From: Streptomyces sp. WAC 01529
GTDB taxonomy: Bacteria > Actinomycetota > Actinomycetes > Streptomycetales > Streptomycetaceae
DNA: 64,000 nt
Direction: 5' to 3'
Assembly: GCF_003945545.1 (NCBI RefSeq)
Contig: NZ_CP029617.1
Coordinates: forward strand, 7,405,001 to 7,469,000
Of the stretch, positions 25,675 to 35,285 are shown one piece after another. Positions within the stretch are counted from its first letter, which is position 1; every line of letters starts with the position of its first letter. Both the position numbers and the translations under genes were made by a program. A model generated the notes under the pieces. That model saw only the letters and a program-made list of their open reading frames with translations, did not search any database and had not been told where the DNA came from.

Positions 25675-25929
25675 ATGCAGATCGACATCACGGCTCAGCC
25701 CGAACTCGCCTGGCAGGAGCAGGCGCTGTGCGCGCAGACCGGAGCGGACTTCTTCTTCCCCGAGCCCGGCAGTTCGGTGCGCGAGGCGAAGGACATCTGC
25801 CGGATGTGCGCGATGCGCCCGGCCTGTCTGGAGTACGCACTCGCCAACGACGAGCGGTTCGGCGTCTGGGGCGGCCTCTCCGAGAAAGAGCGGTACGCCC
25901 TCAGACGCGTGCCGAACGGTTCACGGTGA
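25675..25929 (+). CDS. WhiB-like iron-sulfur regulator (Wbl)
   Basis: An 84-residue Wbl protein. Four cysteines (C19, C42, C45, C51) in the CX22CX2CX5C pattern bind a [4Fe-4S] cluster, and GVWGG at 63-67 is the family turn, followed by a basic tail KERYALRRVPNGSR. Such proteins usually act with the housekeeping sigma factor in redox or developmental control. By position it corresponds to WblJ of S. coelicolor as I remember it; not checked. No Shine-Dalgarno: CAGTAT lies seven bases before the ATG. The stop codon sits inside a terminator stem. Confidence 0.9.
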   Translation: MQIDITAQPELAWQEQALCAQTGADFFFPEPGSSVREAKDICRMCAMRPACLEYALANDERFGVWGGLSEKERYALRRVPNGSR

Positions 25930-25961
25930 CGTACGCCTGAGCGCGTACGTCACCGTGAACC
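25918..25961 (+). terminator. 18-bp stem terminator overlapping the whiB-like stop codon
   Basis: A perfect 18-bp inverted repeat (arms 25918-25935 and 25944-25961, core TCACGGTGACGTACG) with an 8-base loop. The TGA of the gene lies inside the left arm, so the last codons form part of the stem. No U-tract, as is common in this genus. It also separates the gene from the convergent desaturase. Confidence 0.8.
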
Positions 25962-26025
25962 CCTGAGTCCCCACCGGGGCCCGACCGCGCAGGCCGGGGC
26001 CTGACCGCGCGGAAGGACGCTGCGG

Positions 26026-27000
26026 TCAGGCGCCCCGCGCCGCCATCCGCGCCTTGCGGGCCGCGAGCTTCTCGTCGAACTTGGACGCCTCCGCGTCCAG
26101 CCCGCTCATGTAGAAGCCCAGCTCCTCCTGGGCCTTGAGCCCGTCGGGGCCGAGGCCGTCGATCTCCAGCACCTTCAGGTGCCGCAGCACGGGCTGGAGC
26201 ACGTCGTCGTGGTGGATGCGCATGTTGTAGACCTCGCCGATGGCCATCTGGGCGGCGGCCCGCTCGAAGCCGGGCATGCCGTGACCGGGCATCCGGAAGT
26301 TGACCACGACGTCCCGCACGGCCCCCATGGTGAGGTCGGGCGCCAGCTCGAAGGCGGCCTTCAGGAGGTTGCGGTAGAAGACCATGTGGAGGTTCTCGTC
26401 CGTGGCGATGCGCGCCAGCATGCGGTCACAGACCGGGTCGCCGGACTGGTGTCCCGTGTTGCGGTGCGAGATGCGGGTCGCCAGCTCCTGGAAGGCCACG
26501 TACGCGACCGAGTGCAGCATCGAGTGGCGGTTGTCCGACTCGAAGCCCTCGCTCATGTGGACCATCCGGAACTGCTCCAGCTGGTCGGGGTCGACGGCCC
26601 GCGAGGCGAGGAGGTAGTCACGCATCACGATGCCGTGCCGGCCCTCCTCGGCCGTCCAGCGGTGCACCCAGGTGCCCCAGGCGCCGTCGCGCCCGAAGAG
26701 GGAGGCGATCTCGTGGTGGTAGCTGGGGAGGTTGTCCTCGGTGAGCAGGTTGACCACCAGGGCGATGCGCCCGATGTCGGTGACCGGGGACTGGCCCTTC
26801 TCCCACGCCTCGCCGTCCTCGAAGAACCCGGGGAAGTTGCGGGCGTCGGAGAACGGGACGTACTCGTGGGGCATCCAGTCCTTGGCCACCTTCAGGTGGC
26901 GGTTCAGTTCCTGCTCGACCACTTCCTCCAGCGCGTAGAGCAGCCGGGCATCGGTCCAGCTGTCCGAGCTGCTGCCGAGGTGGGGAGAGGTGATCGTCAC
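26026..27000 (-). CDS. desA: Acyl-ACP desaturase (ferritin-like diiron)
   Basis: A 324-residue soluble desaturase of the plant stearoyl-ACP type, also seen in mycobacterial DesA1/DesA2. The diiron motifs are EEGRHG near residue 118 and DENLHM near 202, with an upstream Glu near residue 70 and SYVAFQELATRISHRNTG-type helix contacts. It inserts a cis double bond into acyl-ACP using O2 and electrons from a ferredoxin partner not encoded here. The promoter carries a strong CCTACGG/CCGTAGG dyad, so expression is probably under a TetR-type lipid regulator. Confidence 0.9.
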   Translation of the reverse strand: MTITSPHLGSSSDSWTDARLLYALEEVVEQELNRHLKVAKDWMPHEYVPFSDARNFPGFFEDGEAWEKGQSPVTDIGRIALVVNLLTEDNLPSYHHEIASLFGRDGAWGTWVHRWTAEEGRHGIVMRDYLLASRAVDPDQLEQFRMVHMSEGFESDNRHSMLHSVAYVAFQELATRISHRNTGHQSGDPVCDRMLARIATDENLHMVFYRNLLKAAFELAPDLTMGAVRDVVVNFRMPGHGMPGFERAAAQMAIGEVYNMRIHHDDVLQPVLRHLKVLEIDGLGPDGLKAQEELGFYMSGLDAEASKFDEKLAARKARMAARGA

Positions 27001-27053
27001 GTGGGCTCCATACGGGGACGGGGGGTGCTTACGGGCGGTGCGAGCGGTGCACT

Positions 27054-27088
27054 ACCTACGGTCTCGTAGGTTACGTTGCCGTAGGTTA
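27054..27088. promoter_or_regulatory. Dyad plus repeated half-site upstream of the desaturase
   Basis: ACCTACG (27054-27060) and CGTAGGT (27065-27071) form a perfect inverted repeat with a 4-base spacer; the half-site CGTAGGTTA occurs again at 27080-27088. Three half-sites 54 to 88 bases from the start codon look like a cooperative TetR-family operator for fatty-acid desaturation control. The regulator gene is not in the window. Confidence 0.7.
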
Positions 27089-27157
27089 AACCCTCCGTAA
27101 AGAGGCTGTGAGACCGGCCCCCACCCGGGTCCCCGGCAACAAAGGCCTCATTACTGG

Positions 27158-27934
27158 TCAGGCGTACAGTTCACGGAGCCGGACTGAGAGGCACGTCACA
27201 CAGCCTTCGAGCTTCTCGAACTCGCCGATGTCGACCGGAACGGGGTCGAAGCCGAGCCCGGCGAGGAGTTCCGTGCTCTTCGGGGCGCTCGCCGCCATCA
27301 GCAGCTTCGCGCCGCCGAGCAGCACCACGTGCGCACCGGCCTCCTCGGGGACGGCCAGGAAGCGCGGGAACAGCGAGGCACTGTCGACCAGCGGCTCGTA
27401 GCCGATCACCGTCCCGTCGGGCAGCGCCGTCACCGCGGACTTCAGATGCAGCACCTTGCTGACGGGGACGGCGACCACGCGCGCGCCGAGCGGTTCGAAG
27501 ACGGCCCGCAGCTGCCGCACCCCCTCCGCGTTGGTCCTGCCGCCCCGCCCCACGTAGATCGTGTCGCCGATCTTGAGGACGTCACCGCCGTCGAGCGTGC
27601 CGGGCTCCCGGATCCGGTTCACCGAGCAGCCGAGCCGGGCCACCGCCTCCTCGACGGCCGGCGTCTCGCCCCGCCGGGCCTCGGCCCCCGGCCGGGCGAT
27701 CAGCGCCACGTTCCGGAAGACGACCACCGCGTCCTCCACGAACACCGCGTCCGGGCAGTCGTCGGCGGGCTCCACCTCCAGCGTCTCCCAGCCGTGGGCG
27801 TCCAGCGCCGCGACGTACGCCTCCCACTGCCGCAGCGCCATCTCCACATCGACGGGGGTGCGCTCCAGGTGGGTGAGCAGGCCTTCGGCGAGGCGTGGGC
27901 CGGGGCGGCGGATCAGGGCCTTCTTGCTGGGCAC
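27158..27934 (-). CDS. ddaH: Dimethylargininase (DDAH)
   Basis: A 258-residue guanidino-group hydrolase of the pentein fold that converts N-omega-dimethylarginine to citrulline and dimethylamine. The catalytic set is visible: GTLDGGDVL near residues 112-120, His163 in VLHLKSAVT, and the C-terminal nucleophile Cys248 in GCVTCLSVRL. The full length agrees with actinobacterial and Pseudomonas enzymes. It stands alone between desA and the UvrA-like gene. An arginine-deiminase activity cannot be ruled out from sequence. Confidence 0.9.
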   Translation of the reverse strand: MPSKKALIRRPGPRLAEGLLTHLERTPVDVEMALRQWEAYVAALDAHGWETLEVEPADDCPDAVFVEDAVVVFRNVALIARPGAEARRGETPAVEEAVARLGCSVNRIREPGTLDGGDVLKIGDTIYVGRGGRTNAEGVRQLRAVFEPLGARVVAVPVSKVLHLKSAVTALPDGTVIGYEPLVDSASLFPRFLAVPEEAGAHVVLLGGAKLLMAASAPKSTELLAGLGFDPVPVDIGEFEKLEGCVTCLSVRLRELYA

Positions 27935-27991
27935 GGCGTACTCCTCACGGGGCGGGGCACCGCCGCACGTCCTGTGGGGCGGTGCCGCACA

Positions 27992-30295
<2,304 letters not shown>

Positions 30296-30305
30296 GCACC
30301 GGACG

Positions 30306-31949
30306 CTAGTCCTCATACCAGACAGCTTCTGTCTTCTTTTCCTGGGTGATTTCCTTCAGATCCCCGTCCAGGAGCAGCCAGCGCGTGATGCCGATGGACT
30401 CCAGGAACGGCAGGTCGTGACTGGCCACGATCAGCGCGCCCTTGTACGACTCCAGGGCCGACGACAGCTGCCTCACGCTCGCCATGTCGAGGTTGTTCGT
30501 CGGCTCGTCGAGCATGAGCAGCTGCGGCGCGGGCTCGGCGAGGAGCAGCGCCGCGAGCGCCGCACGGAACCGCTCGCCGCCCGAGAGGGTCGCCGCCTGC
30601 TGGTCGGCCTTGGCGCCCTTGAACAGGAAGCGGGCCAGGCGCGCCCGGATACGGTTGTTGGTCGCGTCCGGGGCGTACGCCGCCACGTTCTCGACGATGC
30701 TCAGCCCGTCGTCGAGCACATCGAGCCGCTGGGGCAGGAACCGCAGCGGCACATGGGCCAGCGCCTCGCCGGAGACCGGCTCCAGCTCCCCGGCGATGGT
30801 GCGCAGCAGCGTCGTCTTGCCCGCGCCGTTGCGGCCGATCAGCGCGACCCGCTCGGGGCCGCGCAGCTCGAACTCGCGCAGGACACGGGTGCCGTAGCGC
30901 AGCCCGAGGCCGCTCAGGGTCAGGACGTCGCGCCCCGGGTGCACCAGGGTCCGCGGGAGGTCGACGCGGATCACGTCGTCGTCCCGCACCGCCTCCACGG
31001 CGTCGTCGAGGCGCTCCTTGGCCTCGGCGAGCTTCTCCTCGTGCATGACGCGGTGCTTGCCCGCCGACTCCTGTGCGGCCCGTTTGCGGGCGCCCATCAA
31101 GATCTTCGGCTGGCTCCTGCTGTCCTGGATCTTCTGGCCGTAGCGCTTGCGGCGGGCCAACTTGACCTGAGCGTCGGCCAGATCGCGCTTCTGCCTGCGC
31201 AGATCGGACTCGGCGACGCGCACCATGCGCTCGGCCGCCTCCTGTTCGGTGGCGAGGACCGCCTCGTACGCGCTGAAGTTGCCGCCGTACCAACTGACCT
31301 CGCCCTCGTGCAGATCGGCGATCTGGTCGACGAGGTCGAGGAGTTCACGGTCGTGACTGACCACGACGAGGACACCGGACCATGCCTCGACGGCCGCGTA
31401 CAGGCGCCGACGGGCGTACAGATCGAGGTTGTTGGTCGGTTCGTCGAGCAGCAGGATGTCGGGCCGGCGCAGGAGCAGCGCGGCGAGGCGCAGCAGCACG
31501 GACTCGCCGCCGGAGACCTCGCCGGTGGTGCGGTCGAGGCCGATGTGGCCGAGCCCGAGCTGGTCGAGGGTGGTGAGGGCGCGCTCCTCGACGTCCCAGT
31601 CGTCGCCGACGGCCGCGAAGTGCTCCTCGCGCACGTCGCCCGCCTCGATGGCGTGCAGCGCGGCGCGCGTCGCGGCGATGCCGAGCACCTCGTCGACGCG
31701 CAGCGCGGTGTCCAGGGTGACGTTCTGCGGGAGATAACCGACCTCGCCGACGATCTTGACGGCGCCTTCGGTGGGCGACAGCTCTCCGGCGAGCAGCTTC
31801 AACAGGGTTGATTTCCCTGAGCCGTTGACGCCGATGAGTCCGGTCCTGCCGGGGCCGAAGGCCACCTGGAGAGCGTCGAAGACGCTGGTCCCGTCGGGCC
31901 AGGCGAAGGTGAGCGACGTGCAGGTGAGAGAGGTGGGGGAGTGTGACAT
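30306..31949 (-). CDS. ABC-F ATPase, antibiotic-resistance type
   Basis: A 547-residue soluble protein with two ABC domains and no membrane segments. Walker A motifs are GVNGSGKSTLL near residue 39 and GRNGAGKTTLL near 370; signatures are VSGGES and LSGGERF, each followed by LLLDEPTNNLD or LMLDEPTNNLD. A long charged linker (about 230-330, rich in Lys/Arg) reaches into the ribosome in this family and displaces antibiotics or rescues stalled ribosomes. A structured leader of about 220 bases with a tiny uORF suggests antibiotic-controlled attenuation. By position this may be the locus called TiaA (SCO6720) in S. coelicolor; from memory. Confidence 0.9.
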   Translation of the reverse strand: MSHSPTSLTCTSLTFAWPDGTSVFDALQVAFGPGRTGLIGVNGSGKSTLLKLLAGELSPTEGAVKIVGEVGYLPQNVTLDTALRVDEVLGIAATRAALHAIEAGDVREEHFAAVGDDWDVEERALTTLDQLGLGHIGLDRTTGEVSGGESVLLRLAALLLRRPDILLLDEPTNNLDLYARRRLYAAVEAWSGVLVVVSHDRELLDLVDQIADLHEGEVSWYGGNFSAYEAVLATEQEAAERMVRVAESDLRRQKRDLADAQVKLARRKRYGQKIQDSRSQPKILMGARKRAAQESAGKHRVMHEEKLAEAKERLDDAVEAVRDDDVIRVDLPRTLVHPGRDVLTLSGLGLRYGTRVLREFELRGPERVALIGRNGAGKTTLLRTIAGELEPVSGEALAHVPLRFLPQRLDVLDDGLSIVENVAAYAPDATNNRIRARLARFLFKGAKADQQAATLSGGERFRAALAALLLAEPAPQLLMLDEPTNNLDMASVRQLSSALESYKGALIVASHDLPFLESIGITRWLLLDGDLKEITQEKKTEAVWYED

Positions 31950-32171
31950 ACAGGCCTCGCGGTCGCGTGGTGTGGAGCGCGGTCAGGGACAACGCGTTCG
32001 AGACACCGCGGCGGGGTGAGGCCGGAAAGGGAAAAGGCCTGCGCCGGGGGACGGGACGGCTCGTATGCCGAGGTCGCACGCGACGTACACGGCAGCGCGA
32101 GAGCTGCGTGACGCGGTGTCTCATGACCTCAGACGAGCAACGTCCTTCTCCTATCGACGGCAACAGAACCG
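31950..32171 (-). promoter_or_regulatory. Structured leader of the ABC-F gene, candidate ribosome-mediated attenuator
   Basis: About 220 untranslated bases lie between the promoter and the start codon. On the sense strand, AGGAG (32152-32148) is followed seven bases later by TTG CTC GTC TGA (32140-32129), a three-codon uORF. Its stop overlaps GAGGTC (32130-32125), which can pair with GACCTC at 32075-32070. Next to it, GAGACACCGCG (32122-32112) can pair with CGCGGTGTCTC (32010-32000), 11 perfect base pairs. The two pairings interlock, so they should exclude each other. That is the layout of an attenuator where a stalled ribosome chooses the fold. Confidence 0.55.
32129..32140 (-). CDS. Putative three-codon leader peptide (fMet-Leu-Val)
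   Basis: TTG CTC GTC TGA preceded by AGGAG at seven-base spacing. It is too short for normal gene calling and is proposed only because of its ribosome binding site and its position at the base of the competing stems. Stalling on start and stop codons would cover the left arm of the first stem. Confidence 0.35.
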   Translation of the reverse strand: MLV

Positions 32172-32177
32172 CTGTCG

Positions 32178-32207
32178 ACGTTAGGAGGCTCCCGTGGGCC
32201 CTGTCAA
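32178..32207 (-). promoter_or_regulatory. SigA/HrdB-type promoter of the ABC-F leader
   Basis: TTGACA (32207-32202) and TAACGT (32183-32178) are separated by 18 bases on the minus strand. The -35 is a perfect consensus, which is rare in this window. The TGA stop of the upstream Lrp gene lies inside the -35 hexamer. Confidence 0.65.
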
Positions 32208-32695
32208 CGCTTTATCGCGCCGCCGCTCGGCGGGGTAGGCGGGATGGGCGGGACGGGGCGTTCGAAGAAGGTCTCCAGGGAGACCGTCGCCTGGGTCCCG
32301 CTCACGCCGTCGATCGCGTACAGCCTGCGCAGTACGTCCTGGAGCTGCTCCGTCGTCGCGGCGCGCACCTTCACGAGGACCGCGGCGCTGCCCGCGATGA
32401 CATGCGCCTCCTGGATCTCCGGGATCGCCGCGAAGGCCTCGGCCGAATCCCCCATCCAGGCGTTCGAGTCGACCATCACGAAGGCCAGGACGCCGCGGCC
32501 GAGCGCCGCCGGGTCCACGTCGATGGTGGTACGCCGGATGACGCCCCGCTCGCGCAGCTTGCGCACCCGCTCATGGGCGGCGCCCGCCGACAGGCCGACC
32601 GCCTTGCCGAGCGCGGCGTACGCGGTGGTCGCGTCCTGCTGGAGGACCGCGATCAGCTTGCGGTCGATGTCGTCCACGTCATTCACCATCCCCAT
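32204..32695 (-). CDS. Lrp/AsnC-family regulator
   Basis: A 163-residue feast/famine regulator. The N-terminal helix-turn-helix is DDIDRKLIAVLQQDATTAYAALGKAVGLSAGAAHERVRKLRERGVI; the C-terminal RAM ligand-binding domain follows (AFVMVDSNAWMGDSAEAFAAIPEIQEAHVIAGSAAVLVKV). A Pro-rich tail ends the protein. The start ATG at 32695 fits the family N-terminus; longer forms would extend into the divergent gene's promoter. It is divergent from the SMP-30 gene, with ATCTCG/CGAGAT between them as a possible operator. The effector is unknown. Confidence 0.85.
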   Translation of the reverse strand: MGMVNDVDDIDRKLIAVLQQDATTAYAALGKAVGLSAGAAHERVRKLRERGVIRRTTIDVDPAALGRGVLAFVMVDSNAWMGDSAEAFAAIPEIQEAHVIAGSAAVLVKVRAATTEQLQDVLRRLYAIDGVSGTQATVSLETFFERPVPPIPPTPPSGGAIKR

Positions 32696-32726
32696 GGCGT
32701 CACCATATACGGTTCTGGCATAGTCC

Positions 32727-32744
32727 ATCTCGGCTGTACGAGAT
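32727..32744. promoter_or_regulatory. Inverted repeat in the Lrp/SMP-30 divergent promoter
   Basis: ATCTCG (32727-32732) and CGAGAT (32739-32744) with a six-base spacer lie between the divergent starts at 32695 and 32772. Spacing and location would suit autoregulation by the Lrp-type protein. No other promoter element is convincing. Confidence 0.45.
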
Positions 32745-32771
32745 TCAGTCCGTGACCACTTGGGGGTAAGC

Positions 32772-33698
32772 ATGTCCGGTTCCGACGACACCGCGCTGTA
32801 CGAGATCCTGGACGACCGGTTCCGCACCGGCCGGTGCGCCAACGGAGACAGCCGCCTGGAGAAGCTGTACGGCGACTGCCGCTGGGCCGAAGGTCCCCTC
32901 TACCTCCCCGCCTGGCGCCAGCTGATCTGGAGCGACATCCCCAACGACCGGATGCTGCGCTGGGACGAGGCGACCGGAGCGGTCTCCGTCTTCCGCTCCC
33001 CGGCCGGATACAGCAACGGCAACACGCTCGACCGCGAGGGCCGGCTGATCTCCTGCGAGCAGGGCAACCGCCGCGTCACCCGCACCGAGCCGGACGGCAC
33101 GATCACCGTGCTCGCCGACCGCCATGAGTGCAAGCGGCTCAACAGCCCGAACGACGCGGTCGTACGCTCCGACGGCTCGGTGTGGTTCTCCGACCCCGAC
33201 TTCGGGATCACCAGCGACTACGAGGGCTTCCGCGCGGAGCGCGAGCAGGACGGCCTCCACGTCTACCGGATCGACCCGGCCACGGGTGAGGTGCGCCGGG
33301 TCGCGGACTGCTTCGGGGCGCCGAACGGGCTGGTCTTCTCCCCCGACGAGCGGCAGCTGTACGTCTCGGACACGCGCGACCGCGTCATCCGCGTCTTCGA
33401 CGTGCGCGACGACGGGACGCTCTCCGACGGGGAGGTGTTCACCAAGGCCACGGACGACGTCAGCCGCTTCGACAACCTCCGGTTCGACGACGGAGGACGG
33501 CTGTGGGCGGCGGCCATCGACGGCGGAGTGCACTGCTACGACCCGGACGGCACCCTGATCGGCCGTCTGAACATCCCCGAACCGGTCTCCAACATCGCCT
33601 TCGGAGGCCCCAAGAACAACCGCCTGTTCATCACCGCGTCGACCTCGCTGTACTCGCTCGTGATGGGAATCACCGGGCTGCCGCGCGTGCGGAGCTGA
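32772..33698 (+). CDS. SMP-30/gluconolactonase-family lactonase
   Basis: A 308-residue six-bladed propeller hydrolase. Family motifs are present: CRWAEGPLYLPAWRQLIWSDIPNDRMLRWD with the metal-binding Glu, RLNSPNDAVVRSDGSVWFSDPDFGI with the Asn/Asp ligands, and FGAPNGLVFSPDERQLYVSDT. It hydrolyses sugar or other lactones using a divalent metal; the exact lactone is not predictable. ATG at 32772 was preferred over a TTG at 32760 because of the GGGGG run upstream. Cytoplasmic (no signal peptide), and probably controlled together with the divergent Lrp gene. Confidence 0.9.
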   Translation: MSGSDDTALYEILDDRFRTGRCANGDSRLEKLYGDCRWAEGPLYLPAWRQLIWSDIPNDRMLRWDEATGAVSVFRSPAGYSNGNTLDREGRLISCEQGNRRVTRTEPDGTITVLADRHECKRLNSPNDAVVRSDGSVWFSDPDFGITSDYEGFRAEREQDGLHVYRIDPATGEVRRVADCFGAPNGLVFSPDERQLYVSDTRDRVIRVFDVRDDGTLSDGEVFTKATDDVSRFDNLRFDDGGRLWAAAIDGGVHCYDPDGTLIGRLNIPEPVSNIAFGGPKNNRLFITASTSLYSLVMGITGLPRVRS

Positions 33699-33715
33699 CC
33701 CGCGGGCACCCTTCC

Positions 33716-33775
33716 CCACCCGACCAGGATCTCTCCACCCCGAACCAGGATCTCTCTCCACCCCGACCAGGATCT
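33716..33775. repeat. Three-copy direct repeat upstream of nadE
   Basis: Three imperfect copies of CCACCCCGACCAGGATCTCT lie head to tail (33716-33734, 33735-33757, 33758-33775) in the gap between the SMP-30 gene and nadE, ending 16 bases before the nadE start. They look like a duplicated spacer or a multi-site binding region. Confidence 0.75.
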
Positions 33776-33791
33776 GCAAGCAGGAGTGACC

Positions 33792-34622
33792 ATGAACGAC
33801 CGCGCGTCCCTCTCCGTCCAGCAGGAGATCGCCCGGGCCCTCCAGGTGAGCGAGGACTTCGACGTACGTACGGAGATCGAGCGCCGAGTGGCCTTCCTCG
33901 CCGACCAGTTGACCTCCAACGGCCTGCGCTCCCTGGTGCTCGGCATCAGCGGCGGCGTGGACTCCACGACCGCGGGGCGGCTCTGCCAGCTCGCGGTCGA
34001 GCGGGCCCGGGCCACCGGGAGCGAGGCGGTGTTCTTCGCGATGCGGCTGCCGTACGGCGCCCAGGCCGACGAGAAGGACGCACGGTCGGCGCTGGACTTC
34101 ATCCGGCCAGACAAGGTCCTGACCGTCGACGTGAAGCCCGCGGCCGACGCCGCGCTGGCGGCGGTGGCGGCGGGCGGCGCGCTCTTCCGCGACGCGCACC
34201 ACCAGGACTTCGTCCTCGGCAACATCAAGGCCAGGCAGCGCATGATCGCCCAGTACGCGGTGGCGGGGGCGCACGACGGCCTGGTGGTGGGCACCGACCA
34301 GGCGGCGGAGGCGGCCTCCGGCTTCTTCACCAAGTTCGGCGACGGCGCGGCGGACGTCGTCCCGCTCACCGGCCTCACCAAGCGGCGGGTCCGGGCCCTG
34401 GCGCAGGAGCTGGGCGCACCGCCCGCGCTGGTCCAGAAGGTGCCGACGGCGGATCTGGAGTCGCTGAACCCCGGTCTGTCCGACGAGGAGGCGCTCGGCG
34501 TCACCTACGACGAGATCGACGACTTCCTGGAGGGCAAGCCGGTCGCCGAGGCGGCCCGCGCCGCCATCGTGGAGCGCTACCACCGGACCGCGCACAAGCG
34601 GGAGCTGCCGATCGCCCCCTGA
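33792..34622 (+). CDS. nadE: Ammonia-dependent NAD+ synthetase
   Basis: A 276-residue single-domain NAD synthetase that amidates deamido-NAD with ATP and ammonia. The ATP-pyrophosphatase loop GISGGVDSTTAGRL is at residues 51-64; other family landmarks are GNIKARQRMIAQY, VVGTDQAAEAASGFFTKFGDGAADVVPLTGLTKRRVR and the C-terminal RTAHKRELP. It lacks the N-terminal glutaminase domain of the larger actinobacterial enzyme. ATG at 33792 is chosen because GGAG lies five bases upstream and overlaps the alternative GTG at 33786. Confidence 0.95.
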   Translation: MNDRASLSVQQEIARALQVSEDFDVRTEIERRVAFLADQLTSNGLRSLVLGISGGVDSTTAGRLCQLAVERARATGSEAVFFAMRLPYGAQADEKDARSALDFIRPDKVLTVDVKPAADAALAAVAAGGALFRDAHHQDFVLGNIKARQRMIAQYAVAGAHDGLVVGTDQAAEAASGFFTKFGDGAADVVPLTGLTKRRVRALAQELGAPPALVQKVPTADLESLNPGLSDEEALGVTYDEIDDFLEGKPVAEAARAAIVERYHRTAHKRELPIAP

Positions 34623-34655
34623 CGCGCCGAGCCGTCCGGTCCGGGCGTCAGCGGC

Positions 34656-35072
34656 TCAGCACGCGTCCCGCATCAGCTCCGCGAGATCCTGGTCCAGGTC
34701 GACGTGGCGGTGCTCCTGGCCGACCGGCACGAGCGCCGTCGTGCGGAGCAGGAAGCGGCGCAGCTCCCCGGTGCGGATGTGGACGATCGCGGTGCCCTCG
34801 GGCGCGTGGAACTCCACGACCGTGCGGTCGAAACCGTACGGCCGCACCCGCACGTCGCCGTCGCCCACCGCGCGCTCCACGCCGACGGTGAGCAGTTCGC
34901 GGGCGAAGGTCCAGTAGACCTCGACGCCCTCCAGCGTCGCGGGGGCGGGAAAGCTCATCCGTACGGCGAAGGGGTCCCGCCGGTCGTAGTGGAGCGTTGC
35001 GGGGATGGTCGGCATCCGCGGCGCGGCGGCGACCAGGCGGGCCTCTACGGCTTGCTCGATGACGGTGGACAA
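34656..35072 (-). CDS. ssgD: SsgA-like sporulation protein (SALP), SsgD-like
   Basis: A 138-residue SsgA-family protein when started at the TTG at 35072 (GAGGGAG seven bases upstream), which gives the family N-terminus STVIEQAVEARLV. Conserved blocks are LHYDRRDPFAVRMSF, VYWTFARELLTVGVERAVGDGDVRVRP and PVGQEHRHVDLDQDLAEL. SALPs are specific to sporulating actinomycetes and guide septation and peptidoglycan maintenance; SsgD affects lateral wall integrity. Assignment to SsgD rests on position in remembered synteny; the family itself is certain. A longer form from an ATG at 35183 is possible but lacks a ribosome binding site. Confidence 0.85.
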   Translation of the reverse strand: MSTVIEQAVEARLVAAAPRMPTIPATLHYDRRDPFAVRMSFPAPATLEGVEVYWTFARELLTVGVERAVGDGDVRVRPYGFDRTVVEFHAPEGTAIVHIRTGELRRFLLRTTALVPVGQEHRHVDLDQDLAELMRDAC

Positions 35073-35285
35073 CGCCTGCTCCCTCACTGACTGCTGGACG
35101 ACTGGGGTCGGCACTTGAATAGACGACGGAAAGACGGGATCCGTGCACACCCGAGGTGGGTGGGACCGAGTGACCTCTGTCACCGAGAGACCGTGGAGGC
35201 GCCCGCGGTTCCCGGCGCCCGTCTTCCGGGGGAGCCCTTCCGGCCATCTGGACGAGGCCCGGCGCGTCGGCTAGCTTCGCCCGCC

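Noticed and set aside
31345..32163. Long open frame starting in the ABC-F leader (begins MPSIGEG or MRHRVTQLSR)
   Set aside because: It overlaps the ABC-F gene out of frame with no stop before it and no good ribosome binding site at the ATG; the three-codon uORF fits better.
34629..34657. GAGCCG/CGGCTC hairpin between nadE and ssgD as a terminator
   Set aside because: Only six base pairs with a long loop; too weak to list as a feature in DNA of this GC content.
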